A stretch of DNA of 64,000 nucleotides from Ophiobolus disseminans (lineage: Eukaryota > Ascomycota > Dothideomycetes > Pleosporales > Phaeosphaeriaceae), in the NCBI GenBank assembly GCA_010093685.1, contig MU006221.1, positions 1,271,491 through 1,335,490 of the forward strand, in the 5' to 3' direction. Shown piece after piece: positions 23,055-33,837 of this stretch. Under the pieces are notes generated by a model. That model was not told where the DNA came from and did no database searches. It worked only from the letters and a program-made list of their open reading frames with translations. The first letter of the stretch is position 1. The number at the start of each line of letters is the position of its first letter. The translations under genes were made by a program, and so were the position numbers.

Positions 23055-23081
23055 CGCACCTGTCAGACAGGGACAGGTGCG
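23055..23081. repeat. Perfect 10-bp inverted repeat, 7-nt loop
   Basis: CGCACCTGTC at 23055-23064 pairs with GACAGGTGCG at 23072-23081 across the loop AGACAGG. It lies just left of the imperfect duplication. Its role is unknown: it may be a factor-binding palindrome, an RNA hairpin or an element end. Confidence 0.7.
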
Positions 23082-23101
23082 TGTTTCAGCGCCCGATAGA
23101 C

Positions 23102-23358
23102 GAGGTGGAAAGGCACGTGCGTGGTGGAGTTCGAACTCAACATCACGCGGGTAGCGTAAGGTATGGGAAGATTTAGCACCGCCTATAATGGTGTCAGGGT
23201 ACTTCAAGGGCATCGAGTAGCGATCGCAGGATATGTTCAAGATGAGGTGGAGGCACGTACCAGGGGAAGTGAGGTCGACCTCAACATCACGCGGGTAGCA
23301 TATGGGGAAGATTTAGTCCCGTCTATAGTGCTGTCAGAGTATTTCGAGGGTATTCAAA
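23102..23358. repeat. Imperfect direct duplication, two copies of about 115 bp
   Basis: Copy 1 (about 23102-23217) and copy 2 (about 23244-23358) are offset by about 141 bp. They share CTCAACATCACGCGGGTAGC exactly and then align through GGGAAGATTTAG and GTGTCAG/CTGTCAG blocks. Many differences are C/T or G/A transitions, with a few transversions and 2-bp gaps. Confidence 0.75.
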
Positions 23359-23920
23359 GACCATCTCGAGATAATTTGGCGCATGTTTGATGTACAGTGA
23401 ATAAAGTGTATAAGATAGTCCTGTATGTATCCAATTGCATTAGATCAACGTGTATAAGATAATCCCATATACCACAACAACATAGATGCGAAGCCTTTTA
23501 AATACGTTGTTATAGTCTGGCATTGCCAAGCCAAAGTATCTACATTGAAATCGTTTCCATATCCTCTACCCATGTGCTTGGCGCCATCACATTCAATCTA
23601 GATTACAAAAAGGCAGTACACGCAATTATAACGGTGGAGCAACAGGCCGCTCTCTACTTGAATCAAAACAGCGTCGTGTGATGTGAGATGTGATGTACCT
23701 ATACGCCAATCTTTTCCAGACGAAGGATGGGAGGAGGATGTATGCTACCAAGTGGTGGGGCAATTGCTGAGGTTTGGGTGTGACATGACCCAATAACTCA
23801 TGTTGGGCTGTTGAGCACATTTGGGAGGGTGGCCACCATGGCCACCACTGGCTCGAGCATGATAATGCTTTGCGGCGAGGTCGACACAACACCCTAGGCT
23901 CGTGTCGTTGAGGTTCATCC

Positions 23921-26299
23921 TCACTTCTTCTGCTGCGTGTTGGGGGCAGAACCGACACCAGCACCAGGCTCGAGTGTATGATCATGGTTGTCGCAACGGA
24001 GTACTTTGCCACCCTCTTCCTGCGAGCAGACTTGACTGCCGGTGACCCACTTGTCTTCGATGATTTCGTCCAGTGTTGCGCGCTTCTTAGGGTCAACCTC
24101 GAGCATTCGACCTACAATGTGCCTGCTCTCTCGAGGAAGCAGGCGCAGTAATCGCCATGGGCCCTTGATGACTTGCGGTTGTTGGGCGTTGGTGGATGCA
24201 GATGAGCCGCGATGTTCGTTGTTATCTCCAGTCTGGGTTCGGTCTGATTCGTGAGAGAGGTCGCTGGCTGACTTTGAGGGACCTGTGATTGACCGTGGCC
24301 CATCGTTTGGAGGTGCAACAAAGAGTTTGTAAGAGTTGTCGGATATTCGTGGTGCTTTCCAGGGGAAACGTCGCAGTGTCATGCAGCAGAAGATGATTGC
24401 GAGCGACCAAATGTCGGTGGGTTGCGGATCGTACTTTGAAAGGTCGTACACTTCGGGAGCAAGATAAGGGTCGGAACCGACAATGCCTAGAGGAGGTTAG
24501 ATATGTGGGCAAAGTAGGGACTTGGATGTACTCACCAGTAGCAAGCACAATCTCATCCTCAAACGGATACCGGAACACTGCCGCGCTACCAAAGTCGATG
24601 ATCTTCATGATCCCATGCTCGTTGACTACAACATTGTCGAGCTTGAGATCTCGGTGGGCAAGACCCATATTGTGGAGATATGTCACGCCATTTAAAATCT
24701 GCAGAGTGCAGCAGTTGACCTCTTCTCGACTCATTTTGCCGGTCATGACAATCGCAAAGAGGTCGAATGGGGCGTACTCCATGACGACAAAGTAACTGCC
24801 CTTCTCGTTCACCAGATCCATGGTCTCGATGATGTTGCCGTGGTGCAAAGTCGAGCCGATACAAAACTCGGCTGTCACCTTTTTATTGTAGTCTTTCTCA
24901 GACTCGTAGGAGTGCCGTGCTCGGAACTGTTTGACGGCAAAGGTCACCCCGTCGCTGCTACGCTTCATCAACCGGACCGAGCCTCCGGCACCTGAACCAA
25001 GAACTTTTCCGAACTTGCCATACTTGCTCTGGAGACCGTGGTCGTCGGCAAAAGGAACGTGTACTGGTCCTCCGCCGGTCAAAGGTGGGGTCATGATGCC
25101 CGCCTTGCTCGACTTGCTGGATTTCTCGCGCTTCGTAGACGGGGCGGGCGACTCCTTGCGCTTCTCCTTGTCCTTATCCTTGTCCTTGTTCCTGTGTCCG
25201 ATCTTGAAAAAGCGCTTTAGCTCGGACATGGATCCGTGGTGTTGCTTGCTGCCGACGGCTGCCTTCATTGAATCGCTGGTCCCATCGGCAGAATTGTGCC
25301 GAGAAGATGGCTTGCCGTTGCCGAAGAAACTCGACCTCTTCGGCTCGTCTTTGTCAGACGCACCGCCCCTCGAGCGCGGTAACAGACTCGAGGACGACGC
25401 TGCTGATTGCCGGCCATCCGGGCCGCCGAAGATGTACCTGGCCTCGACTGTGTCCAGATTCCTGCCTTGGGCTGCGCGCTTCGAGCGGGTATATGGGTTG
25501 TCTCCCAGCGGCGTCTGGGGCCGACTGGCTGAGGCGGGTGTGGACGTGCCGGGAGAGCGCTCCCCGCCGGACCCGGACGGACTGACGTCTCTCGAAATGG
25601 GTAGAGAATCGCCAGCAGGCCCGATGTTGAACGATGGCCCATGCCTCGGGTGAGGCTGCACGACACCCGGAAGGTCCGATGCGGACGAAGGCCGGGGCTT
25701 TGGCGATGCCCGTGGAGAGCGCGGGACTGCAAGGGAGGCCTGACTCTGGTCGGGGCTCTGCACGCTCGAGTCCATGGACGTGGGCGGAGGGTCGTGTGGG
25801 GGTGAGACCTGGGGTGTCATCATGGCGGGGTCGCTCGGCTGCTTCCTGTGGTCGCCTGCGCCCGCCTTGTCTTCGCGTGAGGAGGTGCCCGCCGGCGTCA
25901 AGGGCGGCGATTGCATGGCAGATGTGTTGGTGCCGAGGGAAGCTCGATGGTAGGAGTGTCCCGACGTGGTGCGCGAGGCAGGTGCGGGCGAGGCGGCCTT
26001 GTATGTGTTAGCGGAGGCATTGATGATGCGCATGACGGGCTGCTTACTCGCGAGGGCGGGAGCGAGACGGGCTCGAAGGAGAAGTTCTCCATGCGGCGGG
26101 CCTGGCAACGTGACTTTTGCAGTGTTGAGGACAGGTTGCGCAGCTCTTCCTCGGCCTGGGGGCTCAGCGGTCCGCACTGAGCGCCCTTGTCCGCGCCCGT
26201 GAGGTCCGCCATGCGCTCGACGGCCTTTTCTGGCTCAATTTCTTCGTTGACGTCGCTGAAGCGCACCGACTGCGGCTGGTCCTGGTCGGCAGACGCCAT
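23921..26299 (-). CDS. HAL-type serine/threonine protein kinase (Hal4/Sat4-Hrk1 family)
   Basis: Three exons (26299-26048, 25997-24536, 24486-23921) give 759 aa. The first intron is 50 nt with a perfect GCTAAC branch point. The first half is disordered, Ser/Pro-rich, with a lysine/aspartate run (KDKDKDK) before the kinase domain. Kinase motifs: the Gly loop VLGSGAGGSVRL (about 412), AVKQFR, hinge YFVVMEYAPFDLF, catalytic HRDLKLDNVV (about 532), IIDFGSAAVF (about 552) and SDPYLAPEVYD, ending DPKKRATLDEIIEDKW. The APFDLF hinge and SDPYLAPEV activation segment resemble the fungal NPR/HAL kinases, which control potassium and nutrient transporters. The exact orthologue (Sat4/Hal4, Hal5 or Hrk1) is not resolved. 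Confidence 0.88.
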
Positions 26300-27135
26300 T
26301 GTGTATGAGCGAGAGTGAGGAAGCAGAAGGCAGGTATGACGATGCTAGCTCGAGCAGCTTACGATATGCGATCGGCGTCCAGGAGCATCTATCCAGCTGT
26401 GATCAAAGTCAATCCGGGCCTGCGGAGTCGTCGGATCGCGAGTGCAGGGGTGCTGGTGTTCTGAGAGACGTGGTCGAGGGAAGCGTGATTTGTGATGGTC
26501 CAGTGTCTAGCTACAAAGCATCCGAGCTCGTCGTCATCAGCTACCGGCAAAAAGATACCCCGCCGTAATGGCGTGCAGCGCGGAGAGAAGGGCGGAACGT
26601 CCGGATATGTCGCTGGGCAGAGTGTCTGGAAAACGGTCGCGCAGATATTGTTGTTCGAGAGCGAATGGTCTTGCAAGAGGAATATGAGGTGAGAAGATTT
26701 GGCAGACGACGTCCGTTTGGCGTCAGAACCCCTCGGTCGATCAGAGTTGATACGGCGGGTTACTCATTTGGATGGTGCTGTTCCCGCATCGAGTCGTAGC
26801 GCCGACAGCGACTTCCCGCCGACAGCCATCAGCATCACGTCTGGCTGCACCAGTTGAGCCGCAACACCACCACATACCCAACAACACCTCTTCCCGCCCC
26901 GTCACACATCACACCGCGTCTCTACACCCCCTGCACCCCTCATACTTGTCCCAAAAACCCGCCTCCTACCAGCGACCACTCACGACATCGCCACACCTCG
27001 TTTCGCCGTCTGCTCGGAATTCTCGGACTTGTTGAGCGCAGGGAATTTTAAGAGTTTTTTCTCCAATCAGCGCCTCTGACTGGTGCCCTTTACTTACTGC
27101 TCTTTTTTTGGATAGTGCCACGGCGTACCCGTAAA
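26300..27135. promoter_or_regulatory. Divergent promoter region between the HAL kinase and SVF1
   Basis: The kinase gene starts at 26299 (leftward) and SVF1 at 27136 (rightward). A CCAAT box is at 27063-27067, 69 bp before the SVF1 ATG, and a C/A-rich leader tract runs about 26850-27000. No ORF here shows a domain. Confidence 0.45.
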
Positions 27136-28413
27136 ATGTTCAATTGGGCAAAGTCAACGTGAGTGCACCACCGCCCCACGTGCCCGCGCGTTGGTGGCAC
27201 CGCGGGCGTGTCGCGCTATACATGTCGCGTAGGACCTCATGCTCACAGCTCCCTAGGTTGGCCGCTGTTGCCGGCACCCAGGAACCCGAGTATGGCCCGG
27301 ACGCGATCCAGCCCGTGGGCAAGAAGCCCGGCGAGCCTGCATACACCGAGCTGGCCAAGAAGGATCTCAAGTGGGCCACGCTGGACTACACCAACGTCGA
27401 GTCGCAGACCTTCTACCTGTTTACCGACGAGGGGCGCATCGGCTTCCTGCAGCTCATCTACAGCAATGTTGCCGGCATGCGCGTGACGGTCCAGTTCAGC
27501 TGCAAGCTCTTCTTCCCCAACAACGAAAAGCCCGCGCTGTGGTCCACGGACCCCCTCAGCAACTACGGCTTCGACGAGGAGCAGCACTCATTCTTCGCCG
27601 ACGGCGTTTCCATTGAGCTTTCCGAAGACGGCTCCTTCTACACAATCAAGTCGGCGGTGAATGAGAACAGCATGGTCAACGTGAAGTTTGCCAGGACTGC
27701 GCCGGGCTTCATGGGAGGAAAGGATGGCACAAGCAACTACGGCACAGACCCGAAAGCGCCGTGGGGCTCCATGCACCACCACTTCTGGCCAAGAGCCAAG
27801 GTGGAGGGCAGCATCATTACAAAGGATGGCGAGATCAGTGTGAACGGACGCGGCATGTTCAGCCACGCGCTGCAGGGAATGAAGCCGCATCACGCCGGTG
27901 AGTAGCGACAGCAAACCCAATCCAACCCAACTAATTTGTCTAGCTGCGCGATGGAACTTCGTCAACTTCCAGTCCCCATCCTTCTCCGCCATTTTGATGG
28001 AGTTCACCACCCCGGCCTCTTACGCCTCGACCGTCGTGCGCGTTAGTGGCATTGCGACGGACGGCAAGCTGCTCACTGCTGGCATTGACGGCGAGGTCAA
28101 GCACACCGCGACAAAGCAAGATTCAGACAATGACTGGCCGGAGCCAACTTCGGCGTCGTACCACTGGTCTGGCAAGACAGCGGACGGCAAGGACATCACT
28201 GCAGACCTGGGAGGCGCGCTCGGAACAAAGTTCGACCGCGTCGATGTCATGGCAGAGGTGCCGGGCTTCGTCAAGGCTATTGTCGCGTCTGCAGCTGGCA
28301 CGAAGCCCTACATCTACCAGTATGCGCCGAAAATGACCATCAAGATCAAGATCGGAGACGAGATTAAGGAAGAGGAAGGCACTTTGTTTACCGAGGCGAC
28401 TTTCGTCTCTTAG
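27136..28413 (+). CDS. SVF1: Svf1 family protein (survival factor 1, lipocalin-like)
   Basis: Three exons: a 23-nt first exon (27136-27158, MFNWAKS), 27257-27897 and 27944-28413; phases agree and the product is 377 aa. In yeast Svf1 is needed for survival under oxidative and cold stress and is reported to act in ceramide transfer from ER to Golgi. Signatures of the family: DLKWATLDYTNVESQTFY, GRIGFLQLIYSNVAGM, SFFADGVSIELSEDGSFYTI, GSMHHHFWPRAKVEG, FSHALQGMKPHHAAARWNF and the C-terminal Svf1 domain ending EGTLFTEATF. The short amphipathic N-terminus encoded by the micro-exon matches the membrane-binding helix of the family. Length is typical. Confidence 0.93.
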
Positions 28414-28843
28414 ACATTTGGATAAACCCGTGCCAATTATGAATACCCTAGCCCTAATAGCATACTCAGGACTGGTACCTGAAATTAATGAATAACGTTA
28501 TCTCGAACAAAATTGTTCAAGTTATGTGAACAGCAGAACATCGCTTCTGGTCTCCAAAAGCGAGAAATCGCGATCACCTCGTACTTCACATAAGAAGCAA
28601 ATCTCTCGCGATTAATTTCCCTCTCCCTTCCGTCATCCGTCTCACCACTCACATTTACCCCGCATCCATTCAAGTTCCGCCCACTCACCTGACACCGCGC
28701 CCCCCAAACGACGCGTCAGCGCGCCTTGTGAAGTGCAGCGTTACACAAAAGCGGCCCGTGCGCGTTCCATCACCCCAACACCCCGTCTCTGCACCCACCC
28801 GTCTCTCGAACAAAACCAACACACACAACGCACGAAAAATATC
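28414..28843. promoter_or_regulatory. Intergenic region upstream of the histone H4 variant
   Basis: This contains the SVF1 3-prime end and the leader of the histone-like gene. The last 130 bp is C/A-rich with few G bases, typical of a fungal leader. No separate gene was seen. Confidence 0.4.
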
Positions 28844-29690
28844 ATGGTCAACGAGCGACCCAAACAGTTCGGCGGCGTGAATCGCTTCGGCGCACCTGTG
28901 CGGCCGGGCTTTGCTGCGCGCCCTCAGGCGTCAGGGAGTACGGCGGCGGGGTCGCAGGCGCAGGGGAGGGCGCAGAAGTTAGGCTTGGGACTTGGGAAGG
29001 GGAGTGGCGGGTTGGGGAATGGGAAGGGGTTGAAAAGGCATATGTGAGTTTGAGAGGGTGTTGAGGGAGAGAGGGATTGGGATTGGGACTAATGGTGTTG
29101 TAGGAAGATTCAGAGAGATACGATTTATGGTGTGACGAAAGGCGATATCCGGTGAGTGAATCGCGTTTGTTGAGATATGAGGGTTTGGTTTGGGGGGGGG
29201 GGGGGGGCTTTACGAAGAACATCACAGGCACGCGAGGCACTTGGAGTATTCACGCAAGCATGGACTGTTTTGGCTTCACTTGCAGGTCTACTACCTTTCA
29301 CTTCTTGGCGTAGTCTCCGCTCTCAACCCTATTGCTACAGTGCTAACTTTCCCGTTCAGACGTCTAGCTCGCCGTGGCGGTGTCAAGCGCATCGCAGCGA
29401 CCATCTACGACGACGTACGACAGGCGCTGAGAGATCGCCTCCGAGCTGTAAGTTTTGACTCTTCGGAATGAAGAAAATGTTGAACTAATTAGTGTTAGAT
29501 CCTGAATGATGCCATCGCTGTGGTCGAGCTCACGGGACGCAAGACGGTCAGCGTTACGGATATCATCTTCGTTCTCAACAGGGTATGTCGAATGACTTCA
29601 AGTTTGCTCGGGAGAAAAAGCTAATATGTATGATAGCAAGGTCGCCAGTTGTATGGCTTCGACCCATCATTCGTTGGTACTCGCCGCTGA
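28844..29690 (+). CDS. Divergent histone H4 variant with a long N-terminal extension
   Basis: Five small exons (28844-29043, 29104-29151, 29360-29447, 29499-29582, 29637-29690) join in phase to give 157 aa. After about 48 extra N-terminal residues (Arg/Gly/Gln/Ala-rich) the H4 tail and histone fold follow without gaps: GKGLKRH, KIQRDTIYGVTKGDI, then the invariant RRLARRGGVKRI, YDDVRQALRDRL, AILNDAIAV, GRKTVSVTDIIFVLNRQGR and LYGF. Canonical H4 K16 and K20 correspond to K64 and K68; R19 is a methionine (67). The C-terminus is nine residues (DPSFVGTRR) in place of GG. Core substitutions are many, so it is not the replicative H4. Variant H4 genes are known in some filamentous fungi. Intron 2 is 208 nt and contains a 16-base poly-G. 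Confidence 0.85.
29192..29207 (+). repeat. Poly-G tract, 16 bases
   Basis: A pure run of 16 G on the coding strand in intron 2 of the histone H4 variant. Such a run can form a G-quadruplex in the transcript or DNA and is prone to length change. Confidence 0.85.
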
Positions 29691-30005
29691 GCGTTGGCGA
29701 CTGTGTCTACGGCAGGCACGTGGCTACGGAATAAGCAGCATGGAGCATGCTGTTGCTGTGACCCTCCAAGAGACGGGTGAAGCTTTGTGCTTAGACAGCA
29801 TTCTATCGACCTCGGATCATTTTGGAACAGGCGTTCATGGTCGTACTTGATTTTGACGGATCACATATGAGAGATGGATCTGTGGGATGTACATGAAGCT
29901 AGCGTGTATTACGGCGTGTGCAGACACCAGCAGAGGATGCCAAAATACTTGACCTCTGAAATTAAACCCTGACTCTTTCCACAAAACTTTGACACGCGAA
30001 GAAAT
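29691..30005. other. Short convergent intergenic region
   Basis: This lies between the ends of the histone variant and the 2EXR-like gene. I see only 3-prime flanking sequence. Confidence 0.5.
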
Positions 30006-30998
30006 CTACCATTTCTCAACCACCTTCCTCAACCCCTCCATCAAATTTCTCCAATCCTCCACCATCCCCTCTCCATAGCCCCCTTCCACACACCCAAACC
30101 CCTCATCCAAATCCCCCAGAAATCTCATCGCCTCCTCCCTCCCCCGTCCCGCCGCCCTGCCCCTCGTCCAAGCCCTCACCACACCCCGCATACCAACCAC
30201 CCCGACGACCTCCCTTGCCCACTTGGTCAATATCTGCGCATCATACGCAAAGAACTTGCCCACAAACTCGCTATCAAAGCGATACCGCCACTTCATCTCG
30301 CGATATGGCGCCGCATTGTTGAAACAAAACCACCCCATAAGCCGACAAAACAAGATAAATTTCAATTGCTGCGACGTGTCATACAAATTCCCAAACTGCG
30401 CACACTCCCTCCAATGTTGGGTCACCGGCGCGTCCAGAAGCCATCCTTTCGGCGGATACGTATACGTGTGCCTCAGCGCAGGAATAATCTGGATGTCCAA
30501 GCTGCGATTCAGACCCAGCAGCGCGCGGTGCCGGCGGGGCAATTTGTCCAGCCAGGCGCGTAGGTACGAGAAATCTAGGTTCCGGATCGGGAAGCTGAAA
30601 AGCGAGGAAGTGTAGTATATGTATGCGGCCTCGATGCGTATCGCGCGGCTGGTGTGCAGTATGGGAGGCCATTTGTAAAACACAACTCCCTTTTTGCGGA
30701 CGGAGTGCGGATGCGAGTTTAGGGTGGGGGTGTGCAGGACGTGTTGATATATTGTGGTGCGGAGTTCTGAGGGCAGGGATGAGAGGGGGCATGGTTTAGT
30801 GGTGTCTTGGGGGTTGATGGGGTAGAGGTCGGACTTGTAGAGGATGGTTTTTCGGCGCGCGGGTGTGATTGTTGAGGGGCGCTTTGGTGCTTTCTTTGGT
30901 GTTGATGGATCTTTGGAAGGTGGGGCGTGGGGACTTTGGTTGGTGGTGGACTTGAGCGTTGATGAGGCTGTGGCGCGGCCGTAGGATGGAGGAGGCAT
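30006..30998 (-). CDS. 2EXR / F-box-like fungal protein
   Basis: A single-exon gene for 330 aa. After a basic, Ser/Thr/Pro-rich N-terminus of about 70 residues comes PLSSLPSELRTTIYQHVLH, the LPxELRxxIY motif typical of the 2EXR/F-box-like families expanded in filamentous ascomycetes. The following part (ILHTSRAIRIEAAYIYYTSS, LDFSYLRAWLDKLPRRHRALL) fits the usual recall of prior chief residues (the CRxIRxEA pattern) in this family. The biochemical role is unknown. The coding strand is C-rich in the first part and G-rich near the stop, as in two other genes of this window. The gene is divergent from MLH1, with 268 bp between starts. Confidence 0.72.
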   Translation of the reverse strand: MPPPSYGRATASSTLKSTTNQSPHAPPSKDPSTPKKAPKRPSTITPARRKTILYKSDLYPINPQDTTKPCPLSSLPSELRTTIYQHVLHTPTLNSHPHSVRKKGVVFYKWPPILHTSRAIRIEAAYIYYTSSLFSFPIRNLDFSYLRAWLDKLPRRHRALLGLNRSLDIQIIPALRHTYTYPPKGWLLDAPVTQHWRECAQFGNLYDTSQQLKFILFCRLMGWFCFNNAAPYREMKWRYRFDSEFVGKFFAYDAQILTKWAREVVGVVGMRGVVRAWTRGRAAGRGREEAMRFLGDLDEGFGCVEGGYGEGMVEDWRNLMEGLRKVVEKW

Positions 30999-31266
30999 CG
31001 ACGAAGAGAGAAATGGTTGTGGACTTGTGTATGTGTATCGCAGTGTATTTTAATAGATAAGGGCATTTGAGATCAAGATCTTGCCTGTGTGATGCCTTGG
31101 GATGACAAGGCTCAAATGAAGTGATTCCGCGCACGTGAACACGCGACCAGACTGGACGAAAGTGGGGTCGCGTCATCGCTCTTTCCTCTTCCGACCGTGC
31201 ACCTGTCGCTCGACCAGCACTTTCAACGCGACACTTCTACGTCGATGCACTTTCGATTGCGCAAAG

Positions 31267-33518
31267 ATGGCGGAGGATATGGACATCTCGCAGTCGCCTC
31301 CGCGCGGCACCAAGCGAAAGGGCGACGATAGCCTCCCACTTCCAGCACCACGACGAATCAAAGCACTCGCGCAAGACGTTGTTAACAAAATCGCCGCCGG
31401 GGAGATCATCGTCGCGCCGGTACACGCGCTAAAAGAACTGATTGAGAATGCTGTTGATGCTGGATCGACTGCACTGGAAGTTATGGTCAAAGACGGCGGA
31501 CTGAAGCTGCTCCAAATCACCGACAACGGACACGGCATTGACGTGAGTAGCTCCATACGTATTCCAGCAATCGCTAACAGACCCAGAAAGAGGACATGCC
31601 GATTCTCTGCGAGCGCTTCACGACCTCCAAACTGAAGGCTTTCGAGGATCTAACCTCAATCGGCACGTATGGCTTCCGTGGTGAAGCTTTAGCAAGCATT
31701 AGTCACATCGCCCATCTCAAGGTCACTACGAGGACCAAGGGGTCAAGTTGTGCGTGGGAAGCTCACTATGCAGATGGCAAGCTCGCGAGTCCAAAGCCGG
31801 GTCAGAGCGCTGAGCCCAAACCTAAGGCTGGCCGCCAGGGAACGCAGATCACTGTCGAAGATTTGTTTTACAACGTGCCATCGCGACGGCGAGCGTTTCG
31901 ATCATCGAGTGAAGAGTATGCAAAGATCCTCGAGCTCGTTGGAAAGTATGCGGTGCACTGTGTAGGCGTGTCATTCTCCTGCAAGAAGGCGGGTGACAAC
32001 TCCGGCAGCAGCGTATCTGTTCCAGCCTCAGCATCCATCAAAGACCGCATACGACAATTGCATGGAAGTGGGGTTGCGAGTGAGTTGGTTTCACTCAAAA
32101 CTGAAGACGATCGATGGGGCTTCAAGTGTAACGGCTGGATCAGCAACGCAAATTACAGCGCAAAGCGTACTGGCATGCTACTGTTCATCAACCACCGTTC
32201 AGTCGAATCCGCGGTCATAAAGAAAAGCGTAGAGCAAACGTATTCTACCTTTCTACCGAAAGGCGGCCACCCTTTCTTCTACCTCAGCCTCGAGATCGAA
32301 CCGGCGCGAGTCGATGTCAACGTACATCCTACCAAGCGCGAGGTTCATTTCCTAAATGAAGACGAAATTGTTGCTATGATCTGCGACGAGATCCGGACTA
32401 GCTTGAGTAAAGTCGACACCAGCAGGTCATTCATGACACAGTCATTGCTGTCCAATTCGAAGGTGCCCTTCGCAACGCCAATGAAGCAGGCCGCTCCCAT
32501 TACAGCAACTTCTATTACAGGCGATGTGTCAGATTTCAGCAGCTCAAAAGCTCCCAAAACCATATCAAGAATGCCCAACGAGAACAACCTTGTTCGGACC
32601 GATGCCTCCGCGCGCAAGATCACTTCGATGCTGCAGCCACAGCGCTCAGTGGATGAGCCCGCCAACGAAGATGAAGAGATGGAGTATGAGTTCACCGAAA
32701 AGGAGCCAATGGCATGTCGGCTTACATCCGTCAAAGATCTGCGAGCAGAAGTTCGAGACGCGATGCACAACGAGTTGACAGACATTCTCTCAACTCATAC
32801 TTTTGTCGGCATTGTGGATGAGCAAAAGCGCATAGTGGCCATACAAGGTGGTGTCAAGCTGTTTCTTGTCGACTATGGCATGTTATGCAACGAGTACTTC
32901 TACCAAGTTGGTCTCACCGACTTTGCCAACTACGGCGCCATACGCTTCAATCCTCCACTGCCTTTGGAAGATCTGCTCAGAGTGGCAGTGGAACAGGAGA
33001 GGAAGAACGCCGGTGACGAGGCGGATGAGATTGACTGGGACGAAGTGGTAGAGTCTGTCAAAGACGTACTTATTGGCAAAGCGGCGTTACTACAAGAGTA
33101 CTTCTCCATGGAGATCACAGAGCAGGGCGAGCTGTGCTCGATACCTCTCTTGATGAAGGGCTACACACCATCGATGGCCAAGCTCCCCCAATTTCTACTC
33201 CGCCTCGGTCCGCACGTCAACTGGAACGATGAGAAGGGGTGCTTTCAGACCCTACTGCGGGAAGTTGCGTCGTTCTATGTACCGGAGTGCTTGCCCCTGC
33301 CACCATCTGCCTCGCTAGACGGTAGTGGGAAAGGGAAGGAGAGGCTCGTAGAAGAAGACCCAGAGATTGCGGCGAGGCGAGCGAAAGTGAGGGAGGCTGT
33401 CGAACATGTCATCTTTCCTGCTTGCAAGGCGAGACTTGTGGCCACAAAAGGGCTGCTCAAGGGTGTCATGGAGATTGCAAATCTGAAAGGGCTGTATAGG
33501 GTGTTTGAGAGGTGTTAA
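31267..33518 (+). CDS. MLH1: DNA mismatch repair protein MLH1
   Basis: Two exons, 31267-31542 and 31587-33518, with a 44-nt intron (GTGAGT..GCTAAC..CAG), give 735 aa. MLH1 pairs with PMS1 (and MLH2/MLH3) downstream of MutS in mismatch repair and meiosis. GHKL ATPase motifs: KIAAGEIIVAPVHALKELIENAVDAGS (motif I with the catalytic Glu and the metal-binding Asn), ITDNGHGI (motif II), TSKLKAFEDLTSIGTYGFRG and EALASIS (motif III). DVNVHPTKREVHF closes the N-terminal domain. The C-terminal dimerisation region ends in the FERC tetrapeptide diagnostic of MLH1. A disordered acidic linker lies about residues 400-480. The start ATG gives a short 30-residue leader before the ATPase domain, as is usual. 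Confidence 0.96.
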
Positions 33519-33837
33519 AGGACGGCGTGTCGGGCTTGTGCCCCTCACTATGTATCTGTATGTTACAAGATTTCAATAAGAGCATGAGTTGCCCCAGTGA
33601 GATGTGTCTACTCTGACCAAAATGCTAACAACGCCACGCACTGTTTCAACTCCACTTGGCGCCCATCTACAAGTCTATGTCCGCACAACTACAGGTCTAC
33701 GACCACCCACAGTACATCCACGACGTCTGGTACACATTTCCCTCGCACATCGTCTTGCGTTGGGGCTCCGCCTTGCAAATAATCGGCCCGTCTCATCCCT
33801 TACACCACAGCGCTCCAGCATTGTGACCATTATTCTT
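33519..33837. other. Convergent intergenic region after MLH1
   Basis: Only 3-prime flanking sequence of MLH1 and of the leftward peptidase gene. No other signal was seen. Confidence 0.5.

Larger units (their letters stand above)
21671..23920. other. 2.25 kb gene-free stretch
   Basis: This is the longest region without a recognised gene. It includes the upstream region of the acetyltransferase gene, C-rich leader-like sequence around 22780-22900, a perfect hairpin at 23055-23081 and an imperfect duplication at 23102-23358. The right end is the 3-prime flank of the kinase gene. No ORF shows a domain. Confidence 0.5.

Noticed and set aside
23125..23140. GGAGTTCGAACTC, similar to a tRNA T-arm (B box)
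   Set aside because: No acceptor stem, D-arm or anticodon arm could be folded around it on either strand, and the second copy of the repeat has lost the GTTCGAAC core.
24931..25653. Plus-strand open frame of 240 codons
   Set aside because: It lies fully antisense to the disordered and kinase-loop coding part of the HAL-type kinase and has no domain; it is a shadow frame.
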